Counted from the stretch's first letter, positions 17,228-26,449 are shown. The stretch: DNA of 64,000 nucleotides from Allobosea sp. CS1GBMeth4 (GCF_900185715.1 NZ_FYAS01000030.1:62001-126000); one strand, 5' to 3'. Notes: generated by a model from the sequence alone, not told the origin. A program made the numbers and translations.

Positions 17228-18361
17228 TCAGGGCGTGATAGCGACCTTGAGGACGCCGTCGCGCTGCGCGCCGAAGAGTTCGTACGCCTCCTTGATGCGC
17301 TCCAGCGGGAAGCGATGCGTGACCAGCCCGCCGAGATCGACACGCCCGGCGTCGACGACGTCGATCAGGCGGCGCATCCGCTCCTTCCCGCCGGGACACA
17401 GCGTGGTGACGATGCGATGGTCGCCGAGCCCCGCGGCGAAGGCGCCGAGCGGAATCGTCAGGTCACCCGAATAGACGCCGAGCGAGGACAGCGTTCCACC
17501 GGGGCGCAAGACAGCTAGGGCGGCGGCGAACGTCTCCTGCTTGCCGAGCGCCTCGATCGCGACGTCGACGCCGCGTCCATCCGTCAGCCGCATGATCTCG
17601 GCGACGGGATCGCCCTTGCTGAAATCGACGATCTCGTCCGCGCCGAGCCGCCGCGCCATCTGCTGGCGCTCCGGAATGCTTTCCACGGCGATGATGCGGG
17701 TCGCTCCCATCAGCCGGGCGCCCGCCGTCGCGCACAGGCCGATCGGCCCCTGCGCGAAGATGGCAACGCAATCGCCGATCTTCACTCGGCCGCTCTCGGC
17801 CCCGGAGAAACCGGTCGACATAATGTCGGGACACATCAGCACCTGCTCGTCGGTCAAGCCTGACGGCACATGCGCGAGATTGGCCATCGCGTCGGGCACG
17901 AGCAGGTACTCAGCCTGCGCCCCGTCGATGGTATTGCCGAAGCGCCAGCCACCCATGGCCTTGAAGCCGTGCCGCTCGCCAGGCCCGTCCTGCGAGAGGC
18001 AGCCGCAGAGGCAGGCGGCGCTGTGCCCCGATGGCGTGATCGCACCGGCGATCACGCGCTGGCCCTCCCGGAAACCCTTCACCTCCGAGCCGAGCTTCTC
18101 GATCACGCCGACCGGCTCGTGACCGATAGTCAGCCCGCGCGCCACGGGATACTCGCCCTTGAGGATATGGACATCGGTCCCGCAGATCGTCGTGGTCGTG
18201 ATGCGCAGCAAGGCATCGAGCGGACCGGGCTCAGGTATCGGCTTGTCCTCGAGCTCGATGCGGCCGGGCTCCACGAACACGGCTGCGCACATCATCTGGG
18301 GCCGGCGCTCCCGCCCAGGCTGCGTTGCGGTCAGGGTTTGAGGCTCAGCTGCCTGCGTCAT
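17228..18361 (-). CDS. Zinc-dependent secondary-alcohol-type dehydrogenase
   Basis: A 377-residue MDR alcohol dehydrogenase. Catalytic zinc ligands are visible as Cys60 in TICGTDVHI and His81-Glu82 in TIGHEPVG. The Rossmann segment is IFAQGPIGLCATAGARLMGA. The structural-zinc lobe is replaced by an insertion GHSAACLCGCLSQDGPGERH with three Cys, as in several isopropanol/secondary-alcohol dehydrogenases. It probably oxidises a secondary or short-chain alcohol with NAD(P)+. Start 18361 (MTQAAEPQTL) is chosen because the conserved AAVFVEPGRIELED begins soon after; the frame upstream is low-complexity and Arg-rich. It stands alone on this strand, convergent to the LysR gene; no operon partner is apparent. 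Confidence 0.9.
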   Translation of the reverse strand: MTQAAEPQTLTATQPGRERRPQMMCAAVFVEPGRIELEDKPIPEPGPLDALLRITTTTICGTDVHILKGEYPVARGLTIGHEPVGVIEKLGSEVKGFREGQRVIAGAITPSGHSAACLCGCLSQDGPGERHGFKAMGGWRFGNTIDGAQAEYLLVPDAMANLAHVPSGLTDEQVLMCPDIMSTGFSGAESGRVKIGDCVAIFAQGPIGLCATAGARLMGATRIIAVESIPERQQMARRLGADEIVDFSKGDPVAEIMRLTDGRGVDVAIEALGKQETFAAALAVLRPGGTLSSLGVYSGDLTIPLGAFAAGLGDHRIVTTLCPGGKERMRRLIDVVDAGRVDLGGLVTHRFPLERIKEAYELFGAQRDGVLKVAITP

Positions 18362-18618
18362 GGTCGCGCTCCGAAATCTCGTCGGACGATGCGACCGAAG
18401 ACTGCCGCAGATCCGGGCCACTGCATTGATGCAGCGCAACGACCTGGACGGGCAGGTCGGCCTTCTCAGCGGCCTGCGCGAACAGCTCGCCATCCCGACG
18501 CGCCTGGCCTTCGCCCGGCTGCTCGCCGGGCACGGTCAACTCGGCGGCTTGTGCTGCCGGCGATGGCGCAGAACAAGCCTTGCTTTTGCCAATCCCCGCG
18601 CACTGGTCGTCGTGTCCG

Positions 18619-19311
18619 TCACTGCACCCGACGCGGTTCGAATGCGAAGACGCTGAGCCCCAGCCATTGCTGCATGGTGCGAGCCAGGGCCTGATCGCCG
18701 TCGATCTCCAATTGACCGGTATCGGCCTCCTTCTTGATCGTCGTCAGCCCCATCCAGATCGCCGTCATCGTGCGCAGGGAACTCGTGACCAGCAGGTCAA
18801 GCTGATGACCGGGATCGAAATTGCAGAGGTCGACGGTGCCGTCGGTCACCACCAGCCACCACCGCTTCTGCGACCCCGGAAGTTCGGGGTACAGAAACTG
18901 TATCGTGCAGCGATGCGCCGGCAGCAGCTTGACGTTGAGGCTCCGGCGCATGTCCCACATCAGCAGCGAAGGGTCGAGATTTCGGAGCGAAAGCCGCGAT
19001 TCCATCCAGCGCTGCGCCCAGTTGCCGAGGCCCATGATCAACGATCGCAACTCCTCGCCCGCCTCTGACAGGTGATATTCGACCGAGCCTTTCGTCTTGC
19101 GCGATACGGTGACGACCCCGGCCTGCTGCAGTTCCTTGAGCCGTTTCGAGAGCAGGGCTGGAGACATTTTCGGCAGGCCGCGCCGCAAATCATTGAAGCG
19201 GGTACTGCCGCAGAGCAGTTCTCGCACGACCAGCGTCGTCCATCGACTGCACAATATCTCCGAGGCCATCGACACCGGGCAGAACTGGCCATAGCCGCCG
19301 CGATCGTTCAT
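18619..19311 (-). CDS. HxlR-family winged-helix transcriptional regulator
   Basis: A 230-residue regulator. Residues about 10-100 form the HxlR winged helix: CPVSMASEILCSRWTTLVVR, ELLCGSTRFNDLRRGLPKMS, PALLSKRLKELQQAGVV. The C-terminal half (VTDGTVDLCNFDPGHQLDLL) is the SCP2-like extension found in some HxlR members, longer than the usual 110-150-residue forms. The ATG at 19311 is selected because the HTH follows directly. It is divergent from the acyl-CoA dehydrogenase-like gene at 19445, which is its likely target. Confidence 0.88.
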   Translation of the reverse strand: MNDRGGYGQFCPVSMASEILCSRWTTLVVRELLCGSTRFNDLRRGLPKMSPALLSKRLKELQQAGVVTVSRKTKGSVEYHLSEAGEELRSLIMGLGNWAQRWMESRLSLRNLDPSLLMWDMRRSLNVKLLPAHRCTIQFLYPELPGSQKRWWLVVTDGTVDLCNFDPGHQLDLLVTSSLRTMTAIWMGLTTIKKEADTGQLEIDGDQALARTMQQWLGLSVFAFEPRRVQ

Positions 19312-19444
19312 GGCGAACCCCGTTTTTCTTTTCGGGAATGGTATCAGATCGGGGTCGTACGGAAAACGCCGGCGGTTCAGATGCTGAACTGGAAGCTCGA
19401 GGCCACAGCGGTGATCCTTCTGCCTCGCAGCAATGGAGGGCACC

Positions 19445-20617
19445 ATGTCGACGATCACCGCTTCGAAAGCCTCGGCGCCGTCGTTCGGCGCAGGCATCGC
19501 ATCTGCCACCAATGTCGTGGAGACGGCGCGCCATCTCGCGCCGAAACTCGCCGCGCGTGCCGCCGAGATCGACCAGAATGACCGTTTCGTCAGCGAGAAC
19601 TATTCCCTGCTGAAGGAGGCCGGCCTCGTCGAGGCAGGCGTCCCGCGCGAACTCGGCGGCGGCGGCGCCGAGATATCCGAGCTCGCCGAGATGCTGCGCG
19701 TGCTCGCAAGGGCCTGCGGCTCCACGGCACTCGCTTTTTCCATGCACACCCATCAGGTCGCCATCCCCGCCTGGCGTTGGCGACACCAGAAGGTCGCCGC
19801 TGTGGAGCCCCTGCTGAAACGGATCGCCGCGGAGAGGATCATCCTGTTGTCGTCCGGCGGGTCCGACTGGATCGGCGGATCCGGAAAGGCCGAGCGGGAC
19901 GGCGACGGCTACCGCATCACCGCGCGGAAGGTATTCACCTCCGGCGCCGAAGCCGGTGACGTGCTGATGACCGGAGCGATCTATGAGGGAGAAGACGGGA
20001 ATCGGTCGGTCATCCACTTCGGCGCGCCGATGAAATCCTCGGCAGTGCGCATCGAGGACACCTGGCGCACGCTGGGCATGCGCGGCACCGCGTCGAACGA
20101 TGTCGTGATCGAGGATCTCTTCATTCCCGCCGCGAATGTCGCGTTTTCGCGCAAGGCCGGCGAGTGGCACCCTGTTTTCGAGACGATCGCGACCATCGCC
20201 TTCCCGCTGATCTATGCGGTCTACCTCGGCGTTGCCGAGAGCGCCCGCGACATCGCCATCGAGATCGCCAAGAAGAAGCCGATGTCGGATCAATTACTCG
20301 CCGGACGCATGGACACCGAATTGCGGGCCGCGCAGCTCGCACACCGTTGGATGATGGATACCGTGGCGCGCAACGCGCCATGTGCTGAAACGGTCAACGA
20401 GGTCATGATCGGGCGCACTCTGGTCGCTCGCCACGCGATTGCGGCCGTTGATCTGGCGATGGAACTGGCGGGCGGCGCGTCATTCTACCGGGCGACAGGG
20501 CTGGAGCGGCGCTTCCGTGACATCCAAGGTGCGCGTTTCCATCCGCTCCAGGCCGGCCCGCAGGCCCGCTATGCGGGTGCGATGGCGCTCGGCCTGCCGA
20601 CGGGGACGATTTTCTGA
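19445..20617 (+). CDS. Acyl-CoA dehydrogenase family flavoenzyme
   Basis: A 390-residue protein of the acyl-CoA dehydrogenase fold. N-terminal helical domain (ENYSLLKEAGLVEAGVPREL), beta domain with KAERDGDGYRITARKVFTSG and RTLGMRGTASNDVVIEDLFI, and C-terminal four-helix bundle. The usual catalytic Glu region is not obvious, so it may belong to the DszC/HpaH-like flavin monooxygenase or DH-related branch. GGAGGG four bases upstream makes 19445 the best start rather than the in-frame ATG at 19433. It is divergent from the HxlR regulator. Substrate not predictable. Confidence 0.85.
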   Translation: MSTITASKASAPSFGAGIASATNVVETARHLAPKLAARAAEIDQNDRFVSENYSLLKEAGLVEAGVPRELGGGGAEISELAEMLRVLARACGSTALAFSMHTHQVAIPAWRWRHQKVAAVEPLLKRIAAERIILLSSGGSDWIGGSGKAERDGDGYRITARKVFTSGAEAGDVLMTGAIYEGEDGNRSVIHFGAPMKSSAVRIEDTWRTLGMRGTASNDVVIEDLFIPAANVAFSRKAGEWHPVFETIATIAFPLIYAVYLGVAESARDIAIEIAKKKPMSDQLLAGRMDTELRAAQLAHRWMMDTVARNAPCAETVNEVMIGRTLVARHAIAAVDLAMELAGGASFYRATGLERRFRDIQGARFHPLQAGPQARYAGAMALGLPTGTIF

Positions 20618-21171
20618 CAAGCCATACGGGCCGGAGAAGGAAGCCGCCTCTCGAGCCTCCTTCGGTCCTATGGCCTGTTCGAACGCGCCGAGCGCGGCGT
20701 TCAGGGGCTCTTCTCCAGCAGCCGGCGCAGGCTCATCATCTCGCCGGTCATCGGGGATCTCTCCGTTCAGGGTTAGCGTTCGCAAGCCAAAACTAACCGG
20801 CAATCGCCGATGACCACCTCGGCTACACCAGCCCACGTGACACGACGACCGAGGGCTGCCCCAGCAATGCGGCTCGGCAGCCACTCGCGAGATGATCAAG
20901 CACGTGTGCGGACGCCCCAATCTCTCGCGCAACCCTCATCCCGGCGAGATGCGGTTCGGAAGTTCGCAGCGAACAGGTGATCTTCCGGCGCCCGAAGCGA
21001 GGACGCAGGTCAGGCGGGGTGGCGCGTCGGAAGTGGAAGATGCGGTTGCGCCGACCGACGTTGCGAAGAAGACCCGCCGAACGGTGCATTGTAGCAACCG
21101 GACGGGCAAATCGCTTTGCCGGCCCGGAGACGGCAGACGAACCGCTTTAATATCAAGAGCTTGAACGAAAT
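20618..21171. other. Largely non-coding stretch with an IS256-type remnant
   Basis: About 550 bp between the acyl-CoA dehydrogenase-like gene and tRNA-Gln. The only interpretable content is the short transposase start on the minus strand at 20701-20751 and its probable upstream leader to about 20820. Open frames here (for example minus 20823-21089) show no recognisable domain and no convincing ribosome site, and I do not call them genes. Confidence 0.5.
20701..20751 (-). mobile_element. IS256-family transposase N-terminal remnant
   Basis: Minus-strand frame encoding MTGEMMSLRRLLEKSP and then an in-frame TGA. This is the conserved start of alphaproteobacterial IS256-family (mutator-type) transposases, which normally continue with DADLLREMI. 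A ribosome site (GGAGAG) precedes the ATG, so the element's leader is preserved as well, but everything after residue 16 has been lost. I infer a deletion-scarred insertion sequence; terminal inverted repeats could not be located. Confidence 0.55.
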
Positions 21172-21246
21172 TGGCTGGGGCGCCAGGATTCGAACCTGGG
21201 AATGGCGGTACCAAAAACCGCTGCCTTACCGCTTGGCGACGCCCCA
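21172..21246 (-). tRNA. tRNA-Gln (anticodon TTG)
   Basis: Read on the minus strand, the 5' acceptor strand TGGGGCG pairs with CGCCCCA. The anticodon arm GCGGT-TTTTGGT-ACCGC carries TTG, the T-arm contains GGTTCGAATCC, and CCA is encoded (21172-21174). All four arms fold. 75 nt including CCA. Confidence 0.96.
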
Positions 21247-21425
21247 ATGCGCGTTGCCTTCTAGTGCGCGCAGCCGTGCCGCGCAACATCGGATCGGCCG
21301 GCCTGCGAGCGATCGCCGCCGGAGCGCCGGACCAGTACCGGCCTTCCCGAAAAAGATTGCGCATCCGGCCTGCTTGGCTGTTGCACCGCGGCGGCCGGCT
21401 GGCTATAAGCCGGCCACCAGTTGAT

Positions 21426-21502
21426 CGGAGTGTGGCTCAGCCTGGTAGAGCACCTCGTTCGGGACGAGGGGGTCGCAGGTTCAAATCCTGCCACTCCGAC
21501 CA
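21426..21502 (+). tRNA. tRNA-Pro (anticodon CGG)
   Basis: Acceptor CGGAGTG (21426-21432) pairs with CACTCCG (21492-21498). The anticodon loop TTCGGGA gives CGG (proline), the T-arm is CAGGTTCAAATCCTG, and CCA is encoded. 77 nt. It is divergent from tRNA-Gln, separated by about 180 bp. Confidence 0.96.
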
Positions 21503-21715
21503 AAATTTCCCGAGATATCGCCAGAGATCGAGAGCGGCCTCCCGGCCGGGTCCCCCGGCTTCGGGCTCATGCTCCGAACGGTCTAACCCGCGCGCGGTCC
21601 CGGACCCTCGCGCCCGGGCAGCGTCCGTAGCCGCCGCTCGCCTCCGACTGCATCATCCGTGGCGCGGCGGCGAGCGCTTCGCTATGCTCGCGCCACAATC
21701 TGGAGCAGCCCCTGC

Positions 21716-21859
21716 ATGAAGTCCGCCTTGCGCCTCATCGCCGTCCTCGGCCTCACGACCCTGCTCGCCGGCTGCGACCGCTGCGGCAACATGATGGAGC
21801 TCGACATGTTCCTGCAGCCGGTGAAGAAGGTCTGCACCGGCCAGAAGCCGCAGGGCTGA
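21716..21859 (+). CDS. Small lipoprotein (47 residues)
   Basis: The frame encodes a lysine-containing n-region, a hydrophobic segment and a lipobox LLAGC (Cys20), then a short mature part CDRCGNMMELDMFLQPVKKV with two further cysteines. It is predicted to be lipid-anchored to a membrane. GGAGCAG lies about 10 nt before the ATG, and a strong hairpin terminator follows 30 nt after the stop, supporting a real monocistronic gene. I do not recognise the family. The upstream in-frame extension to 21659 lacks signal-peptide character. Confidence 0.7.
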   Translation: MKSALRLIAVLGLTTLLAGCDRCGNMMELDMFLQPVKKVCTGQKPQG

Positions 21860-21888
21860 CGCCTTTCGCGCAATCCAAGGCGAACAAA

Positions 21889-21912
21889 AAAGCCGGGGCG
21901 GACCCCGGCTTT
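21889..21912. terminator. Bidirectional hairpin terminator
   Basis: Perfect 10-bp stem AAAGCCGGGG / CCCCGGCTTT with a CGGA loop, with a short A run before and T run after. It sits between the convergent small lipoprotein gene and bioY and can serve both. Confidence 0.85.
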
Positions 21913-21937
21913 CCGATTCTGGACCAGGCCGCCCGGC

Positions 21938-22564
21938 TCAGCCGCGGCGCTTCAGCACCGACCAGCCGGCGCCGACCAGGCTCGCCGCCAGCGCCGCCTT
22001 GATCAGGTCGCCGAGCAGGAAGGGCGCGACGCCCGCCGCCCAGGCCTTTGCGAAGCCGATGCCGGACGCCCCGCCCGCCATCTGCGCGCCGAGCGCCAGC
22101 CAGGCGAAGCCGAGCGCCATCAGCGCGATCTCGGCCAGCAGCACGCCGCCGGCGAGGCGCCAGAGCGAGGCGCCGCGCGAGCCGGCCCAGCCGGCGATCG
22201 CGGCGGCGAAGACGAAGCCGATCAGGAAGCCGCCGGTCGGCCCGAGCAGGTAGAGCGGGCCGGCCGCGACCGGCGGGGTGTTGGTGAAGACCGGCAGGCC
22301 GAACAGGCCGTAGGCGATGTAGAGCGCCACGGTCGCGGCGCCGAGGCGGGCGCCATAGGCGGCGCCGAGGCCGAGCACGGCCAGCGTCTGCAGCGTCATC
22401 GGCACCGGCCAGAACGGCACCTTGGCCTTGGCGGCGGCGATGATCAGCAGGCTGCCGGCGACGGCGAGGGCCGCATTGCGCAGGAAACGGCTGCGCCGGT
22501 CCGACAGGGCCGGCAGGGCCGCGTTGACCATGGTGGTGGCAGACAGGGGCAGCGTCTCGGCCAT
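21938..22564 (-). CDS. bioY: Biotin transporter BioY (ECF S component)
   Basis: A 208-residue integral membrane protein with about six hydrophobic helices. The segment AKVPFWPVPMTLQTLAVLGL is the BioY hallmark, followed by GLPVFTN and GPLYLLGPTGGFLIGF, which form the biotin-binding part of this family. BioY captures biotin, alone or with a BioMN energising module; no bioM or bioN is seen here, so it may work with a distant shared module or alone. A -35/-10-like pair (TTGTGA, 16 bp, CTATAG) reads toward it from the 111-bp gap shared with the next gene. Confidence 0.92.
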   Translation of the reverse strand: MAETLPLSATTMVNAALPALSDRRSRFLRNAALAVAGSLLIIAAAKAKVPFWPVPMTLQTLAVLGLGAAYGARLGAATVALYIAYGLFGLPVFTNTPPVAAGPLYLLGPTGGFLIGFVFAAAIAGWAGSRGASLWRLAGGVLLAEIALMALGFAWLALGAQMAGGASGIGFAKAWAAGVAPFLLGDLIKAALAASLVGAGWSVLKRRG

Positions 22565-22675
22565 CGGGGATCTCGTCCTTCTTCTTCGGGCGCCGTCGAC
22601 GCCCGGCCCGTTCGTCTATAGGGAATGGCCCGCCGGCTCACAAGCCGGCGATCCTGCCCGCTTCCGGATGCGCAG

Positions 22676-23611
22676 ATGACCAGCTCCACAGCAGATGACG
22701 GCGACGCCCTCGACTTCGATCGCGACCCCGGCGCCGCCGCCGGCGAGCTCGTCCAGCTCTCGCCGCTGGTGCGCCGCCTGATCGCCGGCAATGGCGGACC
22801 GATGACCTTCACCGGCACCTGCAGCTATGTGGTCGGCCGCGGCCGAGTCGCGATCATCGATCCGGGGCCGGACGATCCCGGCCATGTCGGGCGCCTGCTC
22901 GCGAGCATCGCGGGCGAGACCGTCACCGACATCGTCGTCACCCACACCCACCGCGATCATTCGCCCGCCGCGCGCGCGCTCAAGGCCGCCACCGGCGCCC
23001 GCATCGTCGGCTGCGGCCCGCACCGTCCGGCGCGCGAGCTCGTCCTCGGGGAGATCAACCCGCTCGACGCCTCCGCCGACAAGGACCATGCGCCCGATCT
23101 CGTCATGACCGAGGGCGACGCCGTCTCCGGCCCCGGCTGGACGCTCCAGGCGCTCGAGACGCCCGGCCATACCGCCAATCACCTCGCCTTCGCCCTGCCG
23201 GAGGAGGACACGCTGTTCTCCGGGGACCACGTCATGGCCTGGTCGACCTCGATCGTCGCCCCGCCCGACGGCTCGATGGCCGCCTACATGGCCTCGGTCG
23301 AGAAACTGCGCGGCCGCGAGGACAGGCGCTACTGGCCCGGCCATGGCGGGCCGGTGCGCGAGCCGCAGCGCTTCCTGCGCGGCCTGGTCCAGCATCGCCG
23401 CCTGCGCGAAGCGGCGATCCTCGGCCGCCTGCAGGCCGGCGACGAGACCATTCCCGCGATGGTGCCGCCGATCTACCAGGAGCTGCCGGCCGCCCTGCGC
23501 GGCGCCGCCTCGCTCTCGGTGCTGGCGCAGCTCGAGGACCTGGTCGCGCGCGGCGTCGTGCTCTGCGACGACGAGGCGCCGGCGCTGACGAGCCGCTACC
23601 GGCTGGCCTGA
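22676..23611 (+). CDS. MBL-fold metallo-hydrolase (LACTB2-like)
   Basis: A 311-residue metallo-beta-lactamase-fold protein. Metal ligands are visible in VVTHTHRDHSPAA (HxHxDH), TPGHTANHLAF and SGDHVMAWST, with a further histidine at PGHGGP. A C-terminal winged-helix region (about 230-311) after the catalytic domain resembles LACTB2/beta-lactamase-like hydrolases, which act on RNA or thioesters. The start MTSSTADDGD at 22676 is favoured over 22625, whose extra residues are Arg-rich. It is divergent from bioY. Substrate unknown. Confidence 0.88.
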   Translation: MTSSTADDGDALDFDRDPGAAAGELVQLSPLVRRLIAGNGGPMTFTGTCSYVVGRGRVAIIDPGPDDPGHVGRLLASIAGETVTDIVVTHTHRDHSPAARALKAATGARIVGCGPHRPARELVLGEINPLDASADKDHAPDLVMTEGDAVSGPGWTLQALETPGHTANHLAFALPEEDTLFSGDHVMAWSTSIVAPPDGSMAAYMASVEKLRGREDRRYWPGHGGPVREPQRFLRGLVQHRRLREAAILGRLQAGDETIPAMVPPIYQELPAALRGAASLSVLAQLEDLVARGVVLCDDEAPALTSRYRLA

Positions 23612-23618
23612 AGCCCTG

Positions 23619-23702
23619 CCGTCATTGCGAGGAGCGTAGCGACGAAGCAATCCAGGAAGACGTAGCGCTCCGCCGCTCCTGCCTGCTCCGCTACGCTCGC
23701 AT
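23619..23702. repeat. Intergenic REP-like palindrome (GTCATTGCGAGGAGCGTAGC type)
   Basis: The stretch CGTCATTGCGAGGAGCGTAG, followed by CGACGAAGCAATCCAG, is a familiar dispersed intergenic repeat of Hyphomicrobiales genomes. The end at 23687-23700 contains CGCTACGCTCGC, complementary to GCGAGgaGCGTAGCG at the start, giving a long imperfect hairpin. It separates two convergent genes. Confidence 0.6.
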
Positions 23703-23723
23703 TGCCGACGTCGGCGACGCAGT

Positions 23724-24500
23724 TCAGCGCAGTTCCACCAGCAGCTTCACCTCCTCCTCGAACGCGGCGATATGGCGGGCATTGCTGCCGAAATCGAAGC
23801 CGCCGAGCCGCGAGGCGGAGCGGATGTCGATGCGGCTGCCGTCGGCGCGCGGACGGATGCGGATGGTGATGTCGTCCTGAAGGCGCAGCACGCGCGATGT
23901 CGCGACCGCGTCGAGCCGGCCGGCACCGCTGCGCCCGCCGGGCGCCGCCCCTTCCAGCACCCGCCAGCCGAGATTGACGCAGGCCTTGCGGGCGATGTCG
24001 TAGGCGACCTCGGCCGGCAGCTCGAGCACGATCGGCAGCGCCTTCGGATAGCCCTGGCGCTGCGCCCTGCGCCGCTCGCCCGGCAGATCCGGCGGCACGC
24101 GCCCCTCCCGCGCCGCCAGCACGACGCGCGAACGGCTGAAGGCGGGCGGCTCGTCGACATCGGTCGAGACGTCGCTGATCAGCGGCAGGGTCGCGAGCTG
24201 GAATCCGGCATAGGCGACCGGGGCGAGCAGCAGCAGGCAGAGCAGGAAGGCCTGCACGGCGATGCCGACGCCACGGTGCCCGTCCTGCCAGATCCTGATG
24301 AAGGCCGCGAGCGACAGCAGGAAGGCCAGCAGCACGAAGACATAGGCGCCGGCGATCGGCGCCAGCCTTTCGAGCGAGGGCTGGCCGAAGCGGAAGACCA
24401 GCACGGCCAGCAGCACGACCGTCAGCCCGAACAGAGCCAGCCGCCGGCTCCAGAGCGCGGCGCGCGAGACGGGCTCTTCCAGGACGAGGCGCCGGTGCAT
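23724..24500 (-). CDS. DUF1499-domain membrane protein
   Basis: A 258-residue protein with three N-terminal membrane helices (ALFGLTVVLLAVLVFRFG, PIAGAYVFVLLAFLLSLAAF, GIAVQAFLLCLLLLAPVAYA). A soluble part (about residues 105-258) follows, with IRIRPRADGSRIDIRSASRL and GSNARHIAAFEEEV, which match the DUF1499 domain of unknown function. The start at 24500 directly precedes the first helix region. It lies between REP-like repeats and downstream of ilvD on the same strand (107 bp gap). Function unknown. Confidence 0.8.
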   Translation of the reverse strand: MHRRLVLEEPVSRAALWSRRLALFGLTVVLLAVLVFRFGQPSLERLAPIAGAYVFVLLAFLLSLAAFIRIWQDGHRGVGIAVQAFLLCLLLLAPVAYAGFQLATLPLISDVSTDVDEPPAFSRSRVVLAAREGRVPPDLPGERRRAQRQGYPKALPIVLELPAEVAYDIARKACVNLGWRVLEGAAPGGRSGAGRLDAVATSRVLRLQDDITIRIRPRADGSRIDIRSASRLGGFDFGSNARHIAAFEEEVKLLVELR

Positions 24501-24552
24501 CCCTCTTAGGTGGCCGAGCGCCGGAGCGAAGGCAAGCGGGGAACTCCTCCCC

Positions 24553-24595
24553 CGTCGTTCCGGGGCGCTGCGCCAGCAGCGAGCCCGGAACGACG
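24553..24595. repeat. REP-like hairpin between ilvD and the DUF1499 gene
   Basis: Perfect 12-bp arms CGTCGTTCCGGG (24553-24564) and CCCGGAACGACG (24584-24595) around a 19-nt GC-rich loop. It belongs to the same CGTCGTTCCGG/CCGGAA class as the repeats at 39208, 40870 and 42344. Confidence 0.65.
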
Positions 24596-24607
24596 AAACG
24601 GCCCGTC

Positions 24608-26449
24608 TCAGTCGATCGCCCTGACCGCCCCCTTCGCCGCGCTGGTCGCCAGCGCCGCATAGGCCTTGAGCGCCGTCGAGACCTTGCGCTTGCGCGGCGC
24701 CCCCGGCTTCCAGGCCTGCTTGCCCCTGGCCTCCATCGCGGCGCGTCGGGCCGCCAGCTCCTCGTCGGAGACCTTGAGCTCGATCCTGCGGCCGGGGATG
24801 TCGATCTCGATCACGTCGCCGCTCTCGACCAGGCCGATCGCGCCGCCCTCGGCCGCCTCGGGCGAGACATGGCCGATCGAGAGGCCGGAGGAACCGCCGG
24901 AGAAGCGCCCGTCGGTGACCAGCGCGCACAGCTTGCCGAGGCCTTTCGACTTCAGATAGCTGGTCGGATAGAGCATCTCCTGCATGCCCGGCCCGCCGCG
25001 CGGCCCCTCATAGCGGATCAGCACGATCTCGCCGGCCTTGACCTTGTTGTTGAGAATGCCCTCGACCGCCGCGTCCTGGCTCTCGAAGATCACCGCCTTG
25101 CCGGAGAAGGTCAGGATCGAGGCATCGACGCCCGCCGTCTTCACGATGCAGCCGTCCTGCGCGATGTTGCCGTAGAGCACGGCGAGCCCGCCATCCTGCG
25201 AATAGGCATGCGCCCTGTCGCGGATCACGCCGGCCTGCCGGTCGAGGTCGAGCTCCGCGAAGCGCCGGTCCTGGCTGAAGGCTTCCTGCGTCGGCACCCC
25301 GCCGGGCGCGGCGCTGTAGAAGCTCTTCACCGCCTCGCTCGCAGTGCGCTTGACGTCCCAGCGCTCCAGCGCCTCGGCCATGCTGGCGCTGTGCACGGTC
25401 GGCAGCGAGGTGTCGATCAGCCCGGCGCGGTCGAGCTCGCCGAGGATCGCCATGATGCCGCCGGCGCGGTGGACGTCTTCCATATGGACGTTGGCGACCG
25501 CCGGGGCGACCTTGCACAGCACCGGCACGCGCCGCGACAGCCGGTCGATGTCGGCCATGGTGAAGTCGACCTCGGCCTCGTGCGCCGCGGCGAGCAGATG
25601 CAGCACCGTATTGGTCGACCCGCCCATGGCGATGTCGAGCGTCATCGCGTTCTCGAAGGCCTTGAAGCTCGCGACGTTGCGCGGCAGCACCGTGGCGTCG
25701 TCCTGCTCGTACCAGCGCCTGGCGATGTCGACGATCAGATGCCCGGCCTCGACGAAGAGGCGCTTGCGGTCGGCATGGGTCGCCAGCGTCGAGCCGTTGC
25801 CGGGCAGCGCCAGGCCCAGCGCCTCGGTCAGGCAGTTCATCGAATTGGCGGTGAACATGCCCGAGCACGAGCCGCAGGTCGGGCAGGCCGAGCGCTCGAT
25901 CACCTCGACCTCGGTATCGCTGTACTTGTCGTCGGCGGCGGCGACCATGGCGTCGACCAGGTCGACCTTCTTCAACACGCCCTCGGCGATGAACTTGCCG
26001 GCTTCCATCGGCCCGCCCGAGACGAACACGGTCGGGATGTTGAGGCGCATCGCCGCCATCAGCATGCCGGGCGTGATCTTGTCGCAATTGGAGATGCAGA
26101 CCATCGCGTCGGCGCAATGGGCGTTGACCATGTACTCGACGCTGTCGGCGATCAGTTCGCGCGAGGGCAGCGAATAGAGCATGCCGTCATGGCCCATGGC
26201 GATGCCGTCATCGACCGCGATGGTGTTGAACTCCTTGGCGACGCCGCCGGCCTTCTCGATCTCGCGCGCCACCAGCTGGCCGAGGTCCTTGAGGTGGACA
26301 TGGCCGGGCACGAACTGGGTGAAGGAGTTCACCACCGCGATGATCGGCTTGCCGAAATCCGAATCCTTCATGCCGGTGGCGCGCCAGAGGCCTCGCGCGC
26401 CGGCCATGTTGCGGCCATGGGTGGTGGTGGCGGATCTCAGCCTCGGCAT
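24608..26449 (-). CDS. ilvD: Dihydroxy-acid dehydratase
   Basis: A 613-residue IlvD, which dehydrates 2,3-dihydroxy-isovalerate and -methylvalerate in branched-chain amino acid synthesis. Fe-S cluster cysteines are in [10 protein letters not shown] (Cys122) and [11 protein letters not shown] (Cys195), at the same positions as in the E. coli enzyme. [20 protein letters not shown] and [20 protein letters not shown] are E. coli-type [4Fe-4S] IlvD sequences. It starts [20 protein letters not shown], the conserved beginning. It is divergent from a LysR regulator with a strong palindrome in the 135-bp gap, which may control ilvD as well as the regulator (inference). Confidence 0.97.
   Translation of the reverse strand: MPRLRSATTTHGRNMAGARGLWRATGMKDSDFGKPIIAVVNSFTQFVPGHVHLKDLGQLVAREIEKAGGVAKEFNTIAVDDGIAMGHDGMLYSLPSRELIADSVEYMVNAHCADAMVCISNCDKITPGMLMAAMRLNIPTVFVSGGPMEAGKFIAEGVLKKVDLVDAMVAAADDKYSDTEVEVIERSACPTCGSCSGMFTANSMNCLTEALGLALPGNGSTLATHADRKRLFVEAGHLIVDIARRWYEQDDATVLPRNVASFKAFENAMTLDIAMGGSTNTVLHLLAAAHEAEVDFTMADIDRLSRRVPVLCKVAPAVANVHMEDVHRAGGIMAILGELDRAGLIDTSLPTVHSASMAEALERWDVKRTASEAVKSFYSAAPGGVPTQEAFSQDRRFAELDLDRQAGVIRDRAHAYSQDGGLAVLYGNIAQDGCIVKTAGVDASILTFSGKAVIFESQDAAVEGILNNKVKAGEIVLIRYEGPRGGPGMQEMLYPTSYLKSKGLGKLCALVTDGRFSGGSSGLSIGHVSPEAAEGGAIGLVESGDVIEIDIPGRRIELKVSDEELAARRAAMEARGKQAWKPGAPRKRKVSTALKAYAALATSAAKGAVRAID

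Noticed and set aside
20823-21089. Minus-strand 88-residue open frame in the 20.6-21.2 kb gap
   Set aside because: No recognisable domain, no convincing ribosome site and Arg-rich composition typical of shadow frames in GC-rich DNA.
21889-21912. Hairpin after the small lipoprotein as a REP element
   Set aside because: The A-run/T-run flanks and placement between convergent genes fit an ordinary bidirectional terminator.
22605-22640. BioR operator upstream of bioY
   Set aside because: A CTATAGA-like stretch occurs near 22615-22620, but the full palindrome of the BioR box is missing; it reads better as a -10 element.
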